Assembly: GCF_023715325.1 (NCBI RefSeq)
Contig: NZ_JAMBNX010000005.1
Span: forward strand, 62,001 to 126,000
DNA from: Agromyces mediolanus
GTDB taxonomy: Bacteria; Actinomycetota; Actinomycetes; Actinomycetales; Microbacteriaceae
Reading direction: 5' to 3'
DNA length: 64,000 bases
The translations under genes and the position numbers were made by a program. Position 1 is the first letter of the stretch. The number at the start of each line of letters is the position of its first letter. This document shows positions 49,482 to 57,468 of this stretch, piece after piece. The notes beneath the pieces are model-generated. The model ran no database searches. It had not been told where the DNA came from and saw only the letters and a list, made by a program, of their open reading frames with translations.

Positions 49482-50255
49482 ATGGTGAGAGTCCTGCTCG
49501 CAGGCGAGTCGTGGGTGAGTGCGACGATCGATCACAAGGGGTACGACCCCTTCGCGCACACCCGGGTGCAGATCGGCTGCGCCCGGTTGCTGAGCGCACT
49601 CGAAGCCGAGGGGCTCGACGTCGTCCACCTCCGGTCGCACGACGTCGCCGAACGATTCCCGCAGACGCTCGAAGCGCTGTCCGCGTTCGACGTCGTGCTG
49701 CTCTCCGACATCGGTGCGAACTCCCTGCTGCTGCACCCCGACACCTTCTCGCTCGGCCGGCCCACGCCGAACCGGCTCACGCTCCTGCGCGACTGGGTGC
49801 ACGGGGGCGGCGGGCTGATGATGGCCGGCGGCTACCTGAGCTTCCAGGGCTTCGAGGGCAAGGCGAACTACCACCGCACCGCGGTGGAGGAGGTGCTGCC
49901 CGTCGACCTCTCCCCGTACGACGACCGCGTCGAGACGCCCGAGGGCGTTCGCGGAGGGGTCGTGCGGCCCCACGTCATCACCGACGGGCTCGACGCCCGC
50001 TGGCCGATCCTGCTCGGGTACCAGCGCGCGGTCGCGAAGCCGGATGCCACCGTGCTCGCCGAGATCGCCGGCGACCCCCTGCTCGCGATCCGCGAGGTCG
50101 GTGCGGGGCGCACGCTGGCGTTCATGTCGGATGTCTCACCGCACTGGGCTCCCGAGGAGTTCATGTCCTGGCCCGGCTACGGGCCCCTGTTCGCGAACTC
50201 CCTCCGCTGGCTGGCGGGAGCATCGGCGGCGCCCACGGCGGATCCGCGAGACTGA
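49482..50255 (+). CDS. Glutamine amidotransferase-like (GATase1-like, PF07090 type) protein
   Basis: 257 residues from the ATG with GGAGG 5 nt upstream. The sequence 'VRVLLAGESWVSATIDHKGYDPF', 'VVLLSDIGANSLLL', 'GGGLMMAGGYLSFQGFEGKANY' and 'DPLLAIREVGAGRTLAFMSDVSPHWAP' follows the class I amidotransferase-like fold described for PF07090. The nucleophile cysteine of true amidotransferases is absent: the nucleophile-elbow region reads 'MAGGYLSFQG'. It may therefore be a binding or isomerase-like protein. It is the first gene of a LacI-controlled operon with a DMT transporter and a phosphotriesterase-family hydrolase. Confidence 0.83.
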   Translation: MVRVLLAGESWVSATIDHKGYDPFAHTRVQIGCARLLSALEAEGLDVVHLRSHDVAERFPQTLEALSAFDVVLLSDIGANSLLLHPDTFSLGRPTPNRLTLLRDWVHGGGGLMMAGGYLSFQGFEGKANYHRTAVEEVLPVDLSPYDDRVETPEGVRGGVVRPHVITDGLDARWPILLGYQRAVAKPDATVLAEIAGDPLLAIREVGAGRTLAFMSDVSPHWAPEEFMSWPGYGPLFANSLRWLAGASAAPTADPRD

Positions 50256-50265
50256 CGAAGGAACG

Positions 50266-51267
50266 ATGATGATGACAATGACGTCTGCACTCCGGGCCCA
50301 GTCGGCCCGATCGGCCTCGGTGGCGCTGTTCACCTTGGCGACGGTCTTCGCGGGCATGCTCGGTCCGCTCCAGGCGCTCGTCAACGGGCGGCTCGGCGCG
50401 ACCCTGAACGACGGCCACGCCGCCGCCCTGATCTCCTTCGGCACGGGCCTCGCGCTCATGCTCGTGGTCGTGCTCGCCCGCGGGCGGACGCGTCGCGCGT
50501 TCTTCGCCCTGCCGCGTCAGCTCCGCCGCGGCGAGCTGCCGAGATGGAACTTCTTCGCCGGGCTCTGCGGCGCCGTGATCGTGCTCTCGGAGGGGGTGAC
50601 GGTCGGCTTCCTCGGCGTGGCCGTGTTCCAGACCTCGCTCATCTCCGGTCTCGTCATCTCGGGCGTGCTCTGCGACCGCCTCGGCATCGGCGTCCCCGTC
50701 AAGCAGGCGATCACCATCCAGCGGGGTCTCGGGGCGTTCCTCGCCGTCGGGGCGACCCTGCTCGTCGTCTCGCCCAGCTGGTCGGCGCCGCACATGATCG
50801 CGCTCGCGATCATGCCCTTCGTCGGCGGCCTGCTCGCCGGGTGGCAGCCCGCGGGAAACTCGGAGATCGGCCGGCTGTCCGGCTCGATGCTCGTGTCCAT
50901 CACCTGGAACTTCCTCGTGGGCTTCGTCGCGCTCGGCGCCGTCTACCTCGTCCGGATGGCGGCCACGGGTGCGCACTTCAGCCTGCCCGACACCTGGTGG
51001 ATGTACCTCGGCGGGCCCCTCGGTCTCCTCTCGATCGCCCTGATGGCGCTCCTCGTACGCCGGCTCGGCCTCCTCCTGCTCGGGCTCGCCTCGACGGCGG
51101 GACAGCTCATCGGATCGATCCTGATCGAGCTGGCCGTGCCCTCGCACGGCGGCAGCCTCCACCTCGTGACCGTGGTCGGCGCGCTCGTGGCCCTCGCCGC
51201 CGCCGCGATCGCCATGATCCCCGCCCGCAGCGCGGCACCGGCTCGAACGGCGGACACCGGTGACTGA
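50266..51267 (+). CDS. DMT-superfamily transporter (YdcZ/DUF606 type, duplicated)
   Basis: About 333 residues with ten membrane helices, matching two fused five-helix YdcZ-like halves ('VFAGMLGPLQALVNGRLGATLNDGHAAALISFGTG' in the first; 'MPFVGGLLAGWQPAGNSEIGRLSGSMLVSITWNFLVG' in the second). The start is uncertain among ATGs at 50266, 50269, 50272 and 50278; AAGGA at 50258 favours 50272. It should move the pathway's substrate or product across the cytoplasmic membrane. It lies 10 bp after the amidotransferase-like gene and overlaps the hydrolase gene by 8 nt. Confidence 0.87.
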   Translation: MMMTMTSALRAQSARSASVALFTLATVFAGMLGPLQALVNGRLGATLNDGHAAALISFGTGLALMLVVVLARGRTRRAFFALPRQLRRGELPRWNFFAGLCGAVIVLSEGVTVGFLGVAVFQTSLISGLVISGVLCDRLGIGVPVKQAITIQRGLGAFLAVGATLLVVSPSWSAPHMIALAIMPFVGGLLAGWQPAGNSEIGRLSGSMLVSITWNFLVGFVALGAVYLVRMAATGAHFSLPDTWWMYLGGPLGLLSIALMALLVRRLGLLLLGLASTAGQLIGSILIELAVPSHGGSLHLVTVVGALVALAAAAIAMIPARSAAPARTADTGD

Positions 51268-52318
51268 GGTGCGCCCCGCCGTCGTGCAGACCGTGCTCGG
51301 GCCGGTCGCCGCGGCCGAGCTGGGCGTGGTGCTGCCCCACGAACACCTGTTCAACGACCTCACCCCGGTGCTCGCCCCAGCCGCCTACCGGGCGACGCGC
51401 GCCCTCGTCGGGCAGCGGGTGGCGCCGCGCTGGCAGTCGCTGCTGCGACAGGACCCGTACTGCTGCGCCGACAACCTGGGGCCGAAGCCGGTGGAGGAGG
51501 TCGTCGCGGAGGTGACGGGCTTCCAAGCCCTCGGCGGGCGGACGATCGTGGATGCCACGGGCAGCCCCGCCATCGGCCGCGACCCCGAACGGCTGGTCGA
51601 ACTCGCGCGGACGACGGGGGTGCACGTCGTGATGGGCACCGGCCCGTACCTGGAGAAGCTCGAGGGCTCCCGCATCACGGCGCGCACGGTCGACGAGCAG
51701 GCGCGCGAGATGGTCGACGAGCTGAGCCGCGGCGTACGCGGCATCCGTGCCGGCGTCATCGGGGAGATCGGAGTGTCACCCGAGTTCACCCGGGCCGAAC
51801 GCGCCGCGCTGCGCGCGGCCGGGATCGCGCAGACCGAGCGGCCCGAGGTCGGCATGAACATCCACCTGCCCGGGTGGCAGCGTCGCGGACACGAGGTGCT
51901 CGACCTCCTGGTCGACGAGCTCGGCGTCGACGCCGGCCGGATCGCGCTCGCGCACAGCGACCCGTCGGCGCCGGACGTCGCCTACCAGACCGCGCTGCTC
52001 GACCGCGGGGCGGTCCTGGAGTTCGACATGATCGGGCTGGACATCGCGTTCCCGGGCGAGGGCGCCTCGCCGGCACCGCACGAGACCGCGGATCGGATCG
52101 CCGCGCTCGTGGCCGAGGGGTACGCCGGCCAGCTGACCCTGTCTCAGGACCTCTTCCTGAAACAGATGTGGAGGACGAACGGCGGCAACGGGCTGAGCTT
52201 CATCCACTCCGTCTTCCTCGAACTGCTCCGCGAACGGGGCGTCGGGGCGGACGCGATCGAGCAGATGACGGTCACGGCGCCCGCGCGGTGGCTCGCCGGC
52301 CCGACGTCGTCGGACTGA
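51260..52318 (+). CDS. Phosphotriesterase-family metal hydrolase
   Basis: 352 residues from an overlapping GTG. The two-metal site is traceable: 'VLPHEHLFND' (HxH), a bridging carboxylate in 'AGVIGEIGVS' (Glu rather than carboxylated Lys), 'MNIHLPGW' (His), 'IALAHSDPSAPD' (His) and 'LTLSQDLFLKQ' (Asp). The family contains lactonases, esterases and amidohydrolases as well as organophosphate hydrolases; a sugar-lactone or similar natural substrate is likely. It is co-transcribed with the transporter and the amidotransferase-like protein under a LacI regulator, which points to catabolism of a carbohydrate-like compound. Confidence 0.9.
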   Translation: MTEVRPAVVQTVLGPVAAAELGVVLPHEHLFNDLTPVLAPAAYRATRALVGQRVAPRWQSLLRQDPYCCADNLGPKPVEEVVAEVTGFQALGGRTIVDATGSPAIGRDPERLVELARTTGVHVVMGTGPYLEKLEGSRITARTVDEQAREMVDELSRGVRGIRAGVIGEIGVSPEFTRAERAALRAAGIAQTERPEVGMNIHLPGWQRRGHEVLDLLVDELGVDAGRIALAHSDPSAPDVAYQTALLDRGAVLEFDMIGLDIAFPGEGASPAPHETADRIAALVAEGYAGQLTLSQDLFLKQMWRTNGGNGLSFIHSVFLELLRERGVGADAIEQMTVTAPARWLAGPTSSD

Positions 52319-52418
52319 CGCGCGCCCAGCGCGCGGTGAGCGCCCGCTCAGCGCCCGCTGGCGGCGCGTTCGGCCGAGGTGATGACCAGGTCGACGCCGT
52401 CCGCTACGACGCCGTCCG

Positions 52419-53372
52419 CTACGAGGCCGCCTTCTTCTTGGCGGCGGGCTTCTTGCTCGGGGCGTTCTTCGCAGCGGGCGTCTTCGTCGGGGCCTTCTTC
52501 GTTGCCGTCCGCTTCTTCGGGGCCGGGTCGGCTTCGGCATCCGCCTCGTCGTCGGCATCCGCCTCGTCGTCGGCAGAGGCATCCGCCCCGCCGCGCTTGG
52601 CCGAGATGGAGCGCCGCAACGCCTCCATCAGGTCGATGACCTCGGCGCCCTCCTCCTCGGGCTCCTCGCCGAAGGTGGCGGCGGTGTCGAGCGCGTCGCC
52701 CTGCTCCAGCTTCGCCTCGATGAGGGTGCGCAGCTCCCGCTGGTACTCGTCGACGTACTGCGTCGGATCGAAGTCGGAGACGAGGCTCTCGACGAGCTGC
52801 TTCGAGAGGGCGAGCTCCTTGTCGCTGATCTTCACCCGTTCGTCGAGCGCCGGGAACGCGGCCTCGCGCACCTCGTCGGCCCAAAGCAGGGTCTGCACCA
52901 CGAGCACCTCCTCGTGCACGCGGAGCGCGGCGAGCCGCGTCTTCTGCCGCAGCGCGAGCCGGACGATCGCGGTACGGTCGGTGGACTCGAGGGTCTCCCG
53001 CAGCAGCACGTACGCCTTGCTCGACGCGGAGTCGGGCTCGAGGTAGTACGAGCGGTCGAACATGATCGGATCGATCTGCTCGCTCGGCACGAACTCGACG
53101 ACCTCGATCTCGCGGCTGCGTTCGGCCGGCAGCGCCTTGAGGTCGGCGTCGGTGATGACGACGGTGCGCTCCCCGTCGTCGTACGCCTTGTCGATGTCCT
53201 GGTAGGCGACGACCTTGCCGCAGACCTCGCATTTGCGCTGATATCGGATGCGCCCACCGTCCTCGGCGTGCACCTGGTGCAGGCTCACGTCGTGGTCCTC
53301 GGTCGCGCTGTACAGCTTCACGGGCACGTTCACGAGGCCGAACGTGACCGCGCCCTTCCAGACGGCTCGCAT
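52419..53372 (-). CDS. ku: Non-homologous end-joining protein Ku
   Basis: 317 residues. It begins with the canonical 'MRAVWKGAVTFGLVNVPVKLYSAT', which fixes the start at 53372, and carries 'RCKCEVCGK'-like 'YQRKCEVCGKVV', 'GERTVVITDADLKALP', 'IDPIMFDRSYYLEPD' and 'YVDEYQRELRTLIEAKL'. Ku forms a ring on DNA ends and recruits LigD. The C-terminal ~55 residues are a low-complexity Asp/Ala stretch followed by a Lys/Ala/Pro-rich tail, a DNA-binding extension known in many actinobacterial Ku proteins. It diverges from ligD at 53463, the classical arrangement. Confidence 0.96.
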   Translation of the reverse strand: MRAVWKGAVTFGLVNVPVKLYSATEDHDVSLHQVHAEDGGRIRYQRKCEVCGKVVAYQDIDKAYDDGERTVVITDADLKALPAERSREIEVVEFVPSEQIDPIMFDRSYYLEPDSASSKAYVLLRETLESTDRTAIVRLALRQKTRLAALRVHEEVLVVQTLLWADEVREAAFPALDERVKISDKELALSKQLVESLVSDFDPTQYVDEYQRELRTLIEAKLEQGDALDTAATFGEEPEEEGAEVIDLMEALRRSISAKRGGADASADDEADADDEADAEADPAPKKRTATKKAPTKTPAAKNAPSKKPAAKKKAAS

Positions 53373-53462
53373 CCCACCAGTGAACACCCAGGGATGCCTC
53401 ACCGGAACCCCCTTGCGTGCACCCCCTCGCCTCCCCGGGGCGCGAGCGGGCAGGATGGAGGC

Positions 53463-55979
53463 ATGGCGGATGCAGAGCGCCAGCTCGTCGAGGTCGACGG
53501 CCGACGGTTGCGGCTGACGAACCTCGACAAGGTCATGTATCCGGAGACGGGCACGACGAAGGGCGAGGTGATCTCGTACTACGCCGAGATCGCCCCCGTC
53601 ATGGTGCCCCACGTCGCCGGGCGCCCCGTCACTCGCAAGCGCTGGGTGCACGGCGTCGGCACCGCCCTGCACCCCGAGACGCCCTTCTTCGAGAAGAACC
53701 TCGCCGAGCACGCGCCGGAGTGGTTGCGCCGCGGGGTCATCCAGCACTCCGACGGGCCGAAGACGTACCCGATCGCGGGCGACCGCGCGAGCCTCGTCTG
53801 GATGGCGCAGCAGGCGGCCCTGGAACTGCACGTGCCGCAGTGGCGTTTCGCCCCGGACGGCTCCGCCCCGAACCCGGACCGGATGGTCTTCGACTTCGAC
53901 CCGGGGGAGGGCGTCGGCCTCGCCGAGTGCGCCGAGGTGGCCCGGCTCGTACGCGACCTCATCGGCGGGATGGGCCTCGACGCGGTGCCCGTCACGAGCG
54001 GCAGCAAGGGCCTGCACCTCTACGCCGGGCTCGACGGCTCGCAGACTTCCGAGCAGGTCTCGGAGGTGGCGCACGAGCTCGCCCGCGCCCTCGAGGCGGA
54101 TCATCCCGAGCTCGTCGTGTCGAGCATGCGCAAGGCGTTGCGCACCGGCAAGGTGCTCATCGACTGGAGCCAGAACAACGGCAAGAAGACGACGATCGCG
54201 CCGTACTCGCTGCGCGGACGGCTCCGCCCCACGGTGGCCGCCCCTCGTGACTGGGCGGAGCTCGATGCGCCGGGGTTCGGGCAGCTGGAGTTCCACGAGG
54301 TGCTCGCCCGGGTCGCCGCCTCCGGCGATCCCATGGCGCCCCTCGGTCGCGGGTCGGCTCCAGGCGGCGACGCGCTCGACGCGTACCGCGCCAAGCGCAC
54401 GGTCGGCGCGACGCCCGAGCCGATCCCGGCGGCGCGCGAGCGAATCGAGACGGCGGGTGCGGATGCCTCGGGCGCGGCGGATGCCTCGGGCCACCGTTTC
54501 ACGATCCAGGAGCACCACGCCCGCCGCCTGCACTTCGACCTGCGGCTCGAACGCGAGGGCGTGCTGCGGAGCTGGGCGGTGCCGAAGGGGGTGCCCGAGA
54601 CGCCGGGGGTGAATCACCTCGCCGTGCAGACCGAGGACCACCCGCTCGAGTATCTCGACTTCGAGGGCACGATTCCCGCCGGGGAGTACGGCGCCGGATC
54701 GATGACGGTGTGGGACACCGGGGTCTACGAGCTCGAGAAGTGGCGCGACGACGAGCTGATCTTCACGCTCGAAGGGCGCGTCGGCGGCCCGCTCGGGCGG
54801 GTGCGACTCGCCCTCATCCGCACGGACGGGGCGGGCGAGAAGAGCAGCTGGCTGCTGCACCGCATGAAGGAGCAGCGCCCCGGGCAGTGGCACGCGGCGC
54901 CGGCCGTGCCGGCCGAGGCATCCGTCATCGCGGCGCCGGCCGAGGCATCCGTGCCGGCCGAGGCATCCGTGCCGGCGCCCGAGCCGACTCGGCCCCGCGC
55001 ACGTGGCGCCCGCCCGCCGGCCATCCCCTACGCGCCCATGCTCGCCGTCGCCGGAGCCCCCGGTCTCGTCGGCGAGGATCGGGCGCTCGAGTGGAAATGG
55101 GACGGCATCCGCGTGCTCGCCCGCGTCGAGGACGGCGCGGTACGGCTCGCGAGCCGCACCGGCCGGGACGTCACCGACGTCTACCCGGAACTCGCGGGAC
55201 TCGCGAACGCGCTCCGCGCCGATGCGGTGGTCGACGGGGAGATCGTCGCGCTCGACGAGGACGGCCGCCCGGACTTCGGCCTGCTGCAGCATCGGATGAA
55301 CCTCGCCGACCCGCGGGAGATCGCGAAGACCGCACCGCGCATCCCCGTCCGCTTGCTGCTCTTCGACGTGCTCGAGCTGGCCGGGTCGCCGACGGTCGAC
55401 GAGCCGTACCTGCATCGCAGGGGGCGGCTCGAGCGGCTCCTCCGCCCCGGAACGAGCGTGCCCGTCGAGGTCCCCGCCGCGGCCGACGGCCCGGTCGCGG
55501 CGGCGCTCGCCGAGGCCGAGCGGCTCGGGCTCGAGGGGGTCATGGCGAAGCGCCGGGACGCGCCCTATCGATCGGGGGAGCGCAGCGACGACTGGCTGAA
55601 GCTGAAGCTCGCGCGCACGCAGGAGGTCGTGATCGGCGGGTACCGGAAGGGCGCCGGGACCCGCACGGGACGGATCCGCTCCCTCCTGCTCGGCCTGCCC
55701 GGCGCGCAGGGGCTCGAGTACGTCGGGCGGGTCGGCAGCGGCTTCCGGGAGCGCGAACTCGACCGGCTGCTCGCCCGCCTCAGGGAGTCGGAGCAGGGCG
55801 CCTCACCGTTCGTCGACGTGCCGGCGGCGGACGCGGCCGACGCCGTCTGGGTCAGCCCAGAGCTCGTCGGGGAGATCGAGTTCGGCTCATGGACCCGTAC
55901 CGGCGTCGTCCGGCACGCGCGCTGGCGCGGCCTCCGACCGGACCTCGACCCGGCCGAAGTGCGTCGGGAGGGCGGCTGA
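53463..55979 (+). CDS. ligD: Multifunctional NHEJ DNA ligase LigD (Pol-PE-Lig order)
   Basis: 838 residues in the mycobacterial order. The polymerase/primase domain (~15-295) has the catalytic 'MVFDFDPGEGV' (DxD) and 'TSGSKGLHLYAGLDG'. The 3'-phosphoesterase domain (~340-475) has 'HRFTIQEHHARRLHFDLRLE' and 'WAVPKGVP'. The ligase domain (~520-835) has the adenylation lysine in 'LEWKWDGIRVLARV', 'SRTGRDVTDVYPEL', 'VDGEIVALDEDG' and 'WLKLKL'. It repairs double-strand breaks with Ku. The PE-Lig linker (54909-54975) holds three DNA repeats of GGCCGAGGCATCCGT, giving 'PAEASV' copies. The promoter is shared with the divergent ku gene. Confidence 0.96.
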   Translation: MADAERQLVEVDGRRLRLTNLDKVMYPETGTTKGEVISYYAEIAPVMVPHVAGRPVTRKRWVHGVGTALHPETPFFEKNLAEHAPEWLRRGVIQHSDGPKTYPIAGDRASLVWMAQQAALELHVPQWRFAPDGSAPNPDRMVFDFDPGEGVGLAECAEVARLVRDLIGGMGLDAVPVTSGSKGLHLYAGLDGSQTSEQVSEVAHELARALEADHPELVVSSMRKALRTGKVLIDWSQNNGKKTTIAPYSLRGRLRPTVAAPRDWAELDAPGFGQLEFHEVLARVAASGDPMAPLGRGSAPGGDALDAYRAKRTVGATPEPIPAARERIETAGADASGAADASGHRFTIQEHHARRLHFDLRLEREGVLRSWAVPKGVPETPGVNHLAVQTEDHPLEYLDFEGTIPAGEYGAGSMTVWDTGVYELEKWRDDELIFTLEGRVGGPLGRVRLALIRTDGAGEKSSWLLHRMKEQRPGQWHAAPAVPAEASVIAAPAEASVPAEASVPAPEPTRPRARGARPPAIPYAPMLAVAGAPGLVGEDRALEWKWDGIRVLARVEDGAVRLASRTGRDVTDVYPELAGLANALRADAVVDGEIVALDEDGRPDFGLLQHRMNLADPREIAKTAPRIPVRLLLFDVLELAGSPTVDEPYLHRRGRLERLLRPGTSVPVEVPAAADGPVAAALAEAERLGLEGVMAKRRDAPYRSGERSDDWLKLKLARTQEVVIGGYRKGAGTRTGRIRSLLLGLPGAQGLEYVGRVGSGFRERELDRLLARLRESEQGASPFVDVPAADAADAVWVSPELVGEIEFGSWTRTGVVRHARWRGLRPDLDPAEVRREGG
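54911..54970. repeat. Short repeat in the LigD linker
   Basis: Three copies of GGCCGAGGCATCCGT within 60 bp, each containing GGCATCC, encode an Ala/Pro/Glu linker between the phosphoesterase and ligase domains. Confidence 0.75.
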
Positions 55980-56003
55980 CCGCGTCGACCGGCACGCCGT
56001 GGC

Positions 56004-56270
56004 TCAGTGGTTCCGCAACGCCGAGATGAGCTCCGACTTGCGTTTGCCGCTGTAGCCCGTGAGGCCCAGTTCCTTGGCGCGCTGCTTGAGCTGCGGGACC
56101 GTCCAGGCCTCGTAGTCGCCGTGCGATCCGCCCCTGCGGCCGATCTCGCTGCGGCCCTGCTTCGCCGCGGCGTTCGACACCCGCGCGGCCTTCTCCTTCG
56201 AGGCGCCGTCGTCGCGGAGCTTCTCGTACAGCTCCGGATCCTTCAACGAGGCGTTCCTGCGACCGGGCAT
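56004..56270 (-). CDS. Small basic protein with Rho-N/SAP-like C-terminus
   Basis: 88 residues. The N-terminal half, 'MPGRRNASLKDPELYEKLRD' with 'SKEKAARVSNAAAK', and the C-terminal 'WTVPQLKQRAKELGLTGYSGKRKSELISALR' match a small actinobacterial family often labelled plasmid-stabilisation or Rho termination factor N-terminal domain protein. The C-terminal helix-extended loop-helix unit is a nucleic-acid binding fold. AAGGAG is 6 nt upstream of the ATG at 56270. It converges on ligD, 24 bp apart. The role is unknown; DNA or RNA binding is plausible. Confidence 0.8.
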   Translation of the reverse strand: MPGRRNASLKDPELYEKLRDDGASKEKAARVSNAAAKQGRSEIGRRGGSHGDYEAWTVPQLKQRAKELGLTGYSGKRKSELISALRNH

Positions 56271-56387
56271 GGCGTGCTCCTTTCGTCGTTCGTCCCGACG
56301 GTAGGTCGATACCCGCCCCGGCTGCAGGGGGTTGACAGCCTCCGCCACCGCTCGCATCGCTGCGCGGGTCGGCGTAGCATCGGCGGC

Positions 56388-56780
56388 ATGGGCACGCTGT
56401 ACTACGGCGACTCCGGGACGCCGATCGGCATCGAGGACCGCGCGCTCGCGCACCTGAAGGTCGCGATCACGACGAAGCTCCGTCGCAACGAGAGCTTCAC
56501 GTTCTCCTGGCGGCACGCCGACGAGCAGCCGCGCGGTCGCAGCACCCTGTGGATGCATCCGTCCATCCCCCTGCGCTTCGTGTTCGACGAACCGGAGCGT
56601 CCGGAGCTCAGCGTGCGCTGGATCGAAGACCTCATGCGCTCGGCCAACAGCACCGGGGGGATCGAGCTCGTGCCCGAGAACCTCGACACCGGGCCCATCC
56701 CGACCGAGTCCGGGCAGCCCGTGCGGGTCGGGGTGGACGTGCAGGAGATCGAGCACACCGACGATGAGGAGTCGAAATGA
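56388..56780 (+). CDS. DUF7882-like small protein, copy 4 (extended)
   Basis: 130 residues, longer than the other copies because of a C-terminal tail after the family core. The core reads 'MGTLYYGDSGTPIGIEDRALAH', 'TTKLRRNESFTFSW', 'RGRSTLWMHPSIPLRFVF' and 'RWIEDLMRSANSTGGIELVPE'. The tail is acidic ('VQEIEHTDDEESK'). It overlaps the next small gene by 4 nt. Its position beside ligD may explain why family members are mislabelled as ligases. Function unknown. Confidence 0.77.
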   Translation: MGTLYYGDSGTPIGIEDRALAHLKVAITTKLRRNESFTFSWRHADEQPRGRSTLWMHPSIPLRFVFDEPERPELSVRWIEDLMRSANSTGGIELVPENLDTGPIPTESGQPVRVGVDVQEIEHTDDEESK

Positions 56781-57034
56781 GCGACGGCGACGACGACGTG
56801 CTCCGGGCCGAGGACGCGACGGCCCGCATCGAGATCGAGCGCTGGTGGCCGCACCTGTCGATCGAAGCGAAGCACCGGCTGCTGCAAGACCTGGAAGCCG
56901 AGCTCGACGAGGAGGCGATCGCCGAGATCGTCGTCATCGCCGCACGCAGCGGCCGACCGGACGCGGAGCCGCCCGTGCGGCTCGCGCCCCACGAACGCGA
57001 CTACGTGCGCACGCAGATCGAGGCGGTCGACTGA
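56777..57034 (+). CDS. Small acidic helical protein
   Basis: 85 residues, coupled by an ATGA overlap to DUF7882-like copy 4. The sequence 'RIEIERWWPHLSIEAKHRLLQDLEAELDEEAIAEI' is strongly helical and acidic and ends 'HERDYVRTQIEAVD'. No family was recognised. Tight coupling suggests a partner of the upstream protein, perhaps balancing its basic surface; this is inference only. Confidence 0.68.
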   Translation: MSDGDDDVLRAEDATARIEIERWWPHLSIEAKHRLLQDLEAELDEEAIAEIVVIAARSGRPDAEPPVRLAPHERDYVRTQIEAVD

Positions 57035-57050
57035 GCGGACGGCCGGCCGG

Positions 57051-57374
57051 CTACTCGGAGTCGAACGGTTCCGAATCGTCCGGCTCGAGCACATGCTGCA
57101 GGCCGCCGGCGCTGTTCGCCGAGAGCAGCAGCTGCTCGATCCAGAGCCGGTTGAGCTTGGGCGGCCGATTGCCGCTGAAGACGAACTGCACCGGGATCGA
57201 TTCGTTCAGCCACACCGTCGTGCGCCCTGACCCGCGGTCGACGCCGTGCTCCCAGGTGAACGCGAACGACTCGGAGCGCCGCAGCTTGTTCAGGATCGCG
57301 ACCCGCAGGTGGGCGAGCGTCCGGTCGTCGATGTCGAACTCGCGCAACGAGGCGCCGTAGACCAGTTTGCCCAT
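57051..57374 (-). CDS. DUF7882-like small protein, copy 5
   Basis: 107 residues with the clearest family pattern: 'MGKLVYGASLREFDIDDRTL', 'AHLRVAILNKLRRSESFAFTW', 'GSGRTTVWLNESIPVQFVFSG' and 'KLNRLWIEQLLLSANSAGGL'. It converges with the two-gene unit at 56388-57034, 16 bp apart, and diverges from the LacI gene at 57469. Function unknown. Confidence 0.78.
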   Translation of the reverse strand: MGKLVYGASLREFDIDDRTLAHLRVAILNKLRRSESFAFTWEHGVDRGSGRTTVWLNESIPVQFVFSGNRPPKLNRLWIEQLLLSANSAGGLQHVLEPDDSEPFDSE

Positions 57375-57455
57375 GCGCCAAGCCTATTCGGCCTCGCCCG
57401 GGCGGAGCGGATGCGCCGGACCGATTGTTCGTCGAGTTCTTGCGCGCACTTCGCA

Positions 57456-57461
57456 TACGAT
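57456..57461 (+). promoter_or_regulatory. -10 box of a probable leaderless lacI transcript
   Basis: TACGAT ends 7 nt before the ATG at 57469, with no ribosome site in between, so transcription likely starts at the ATG. No convincing -35 was seen. Confidence 0.45.
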
Positions 57462-57468
57462 TGCTCGC

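Noticed and set aside
51260..52318. Organophosphate-degrading phosphotriesterase
   Set aside because: The bridging residue appears to be Glu, not carboxylated Lys, and the operon context is catabolic; a lactonase-like activity is more probable.
54461..54970. Frame disruption or recent insertion in ligD because of linker repeats
   Set aside because: The frame is continuous and all three domains have intact motifs; the repeats fall in a flexible linker.
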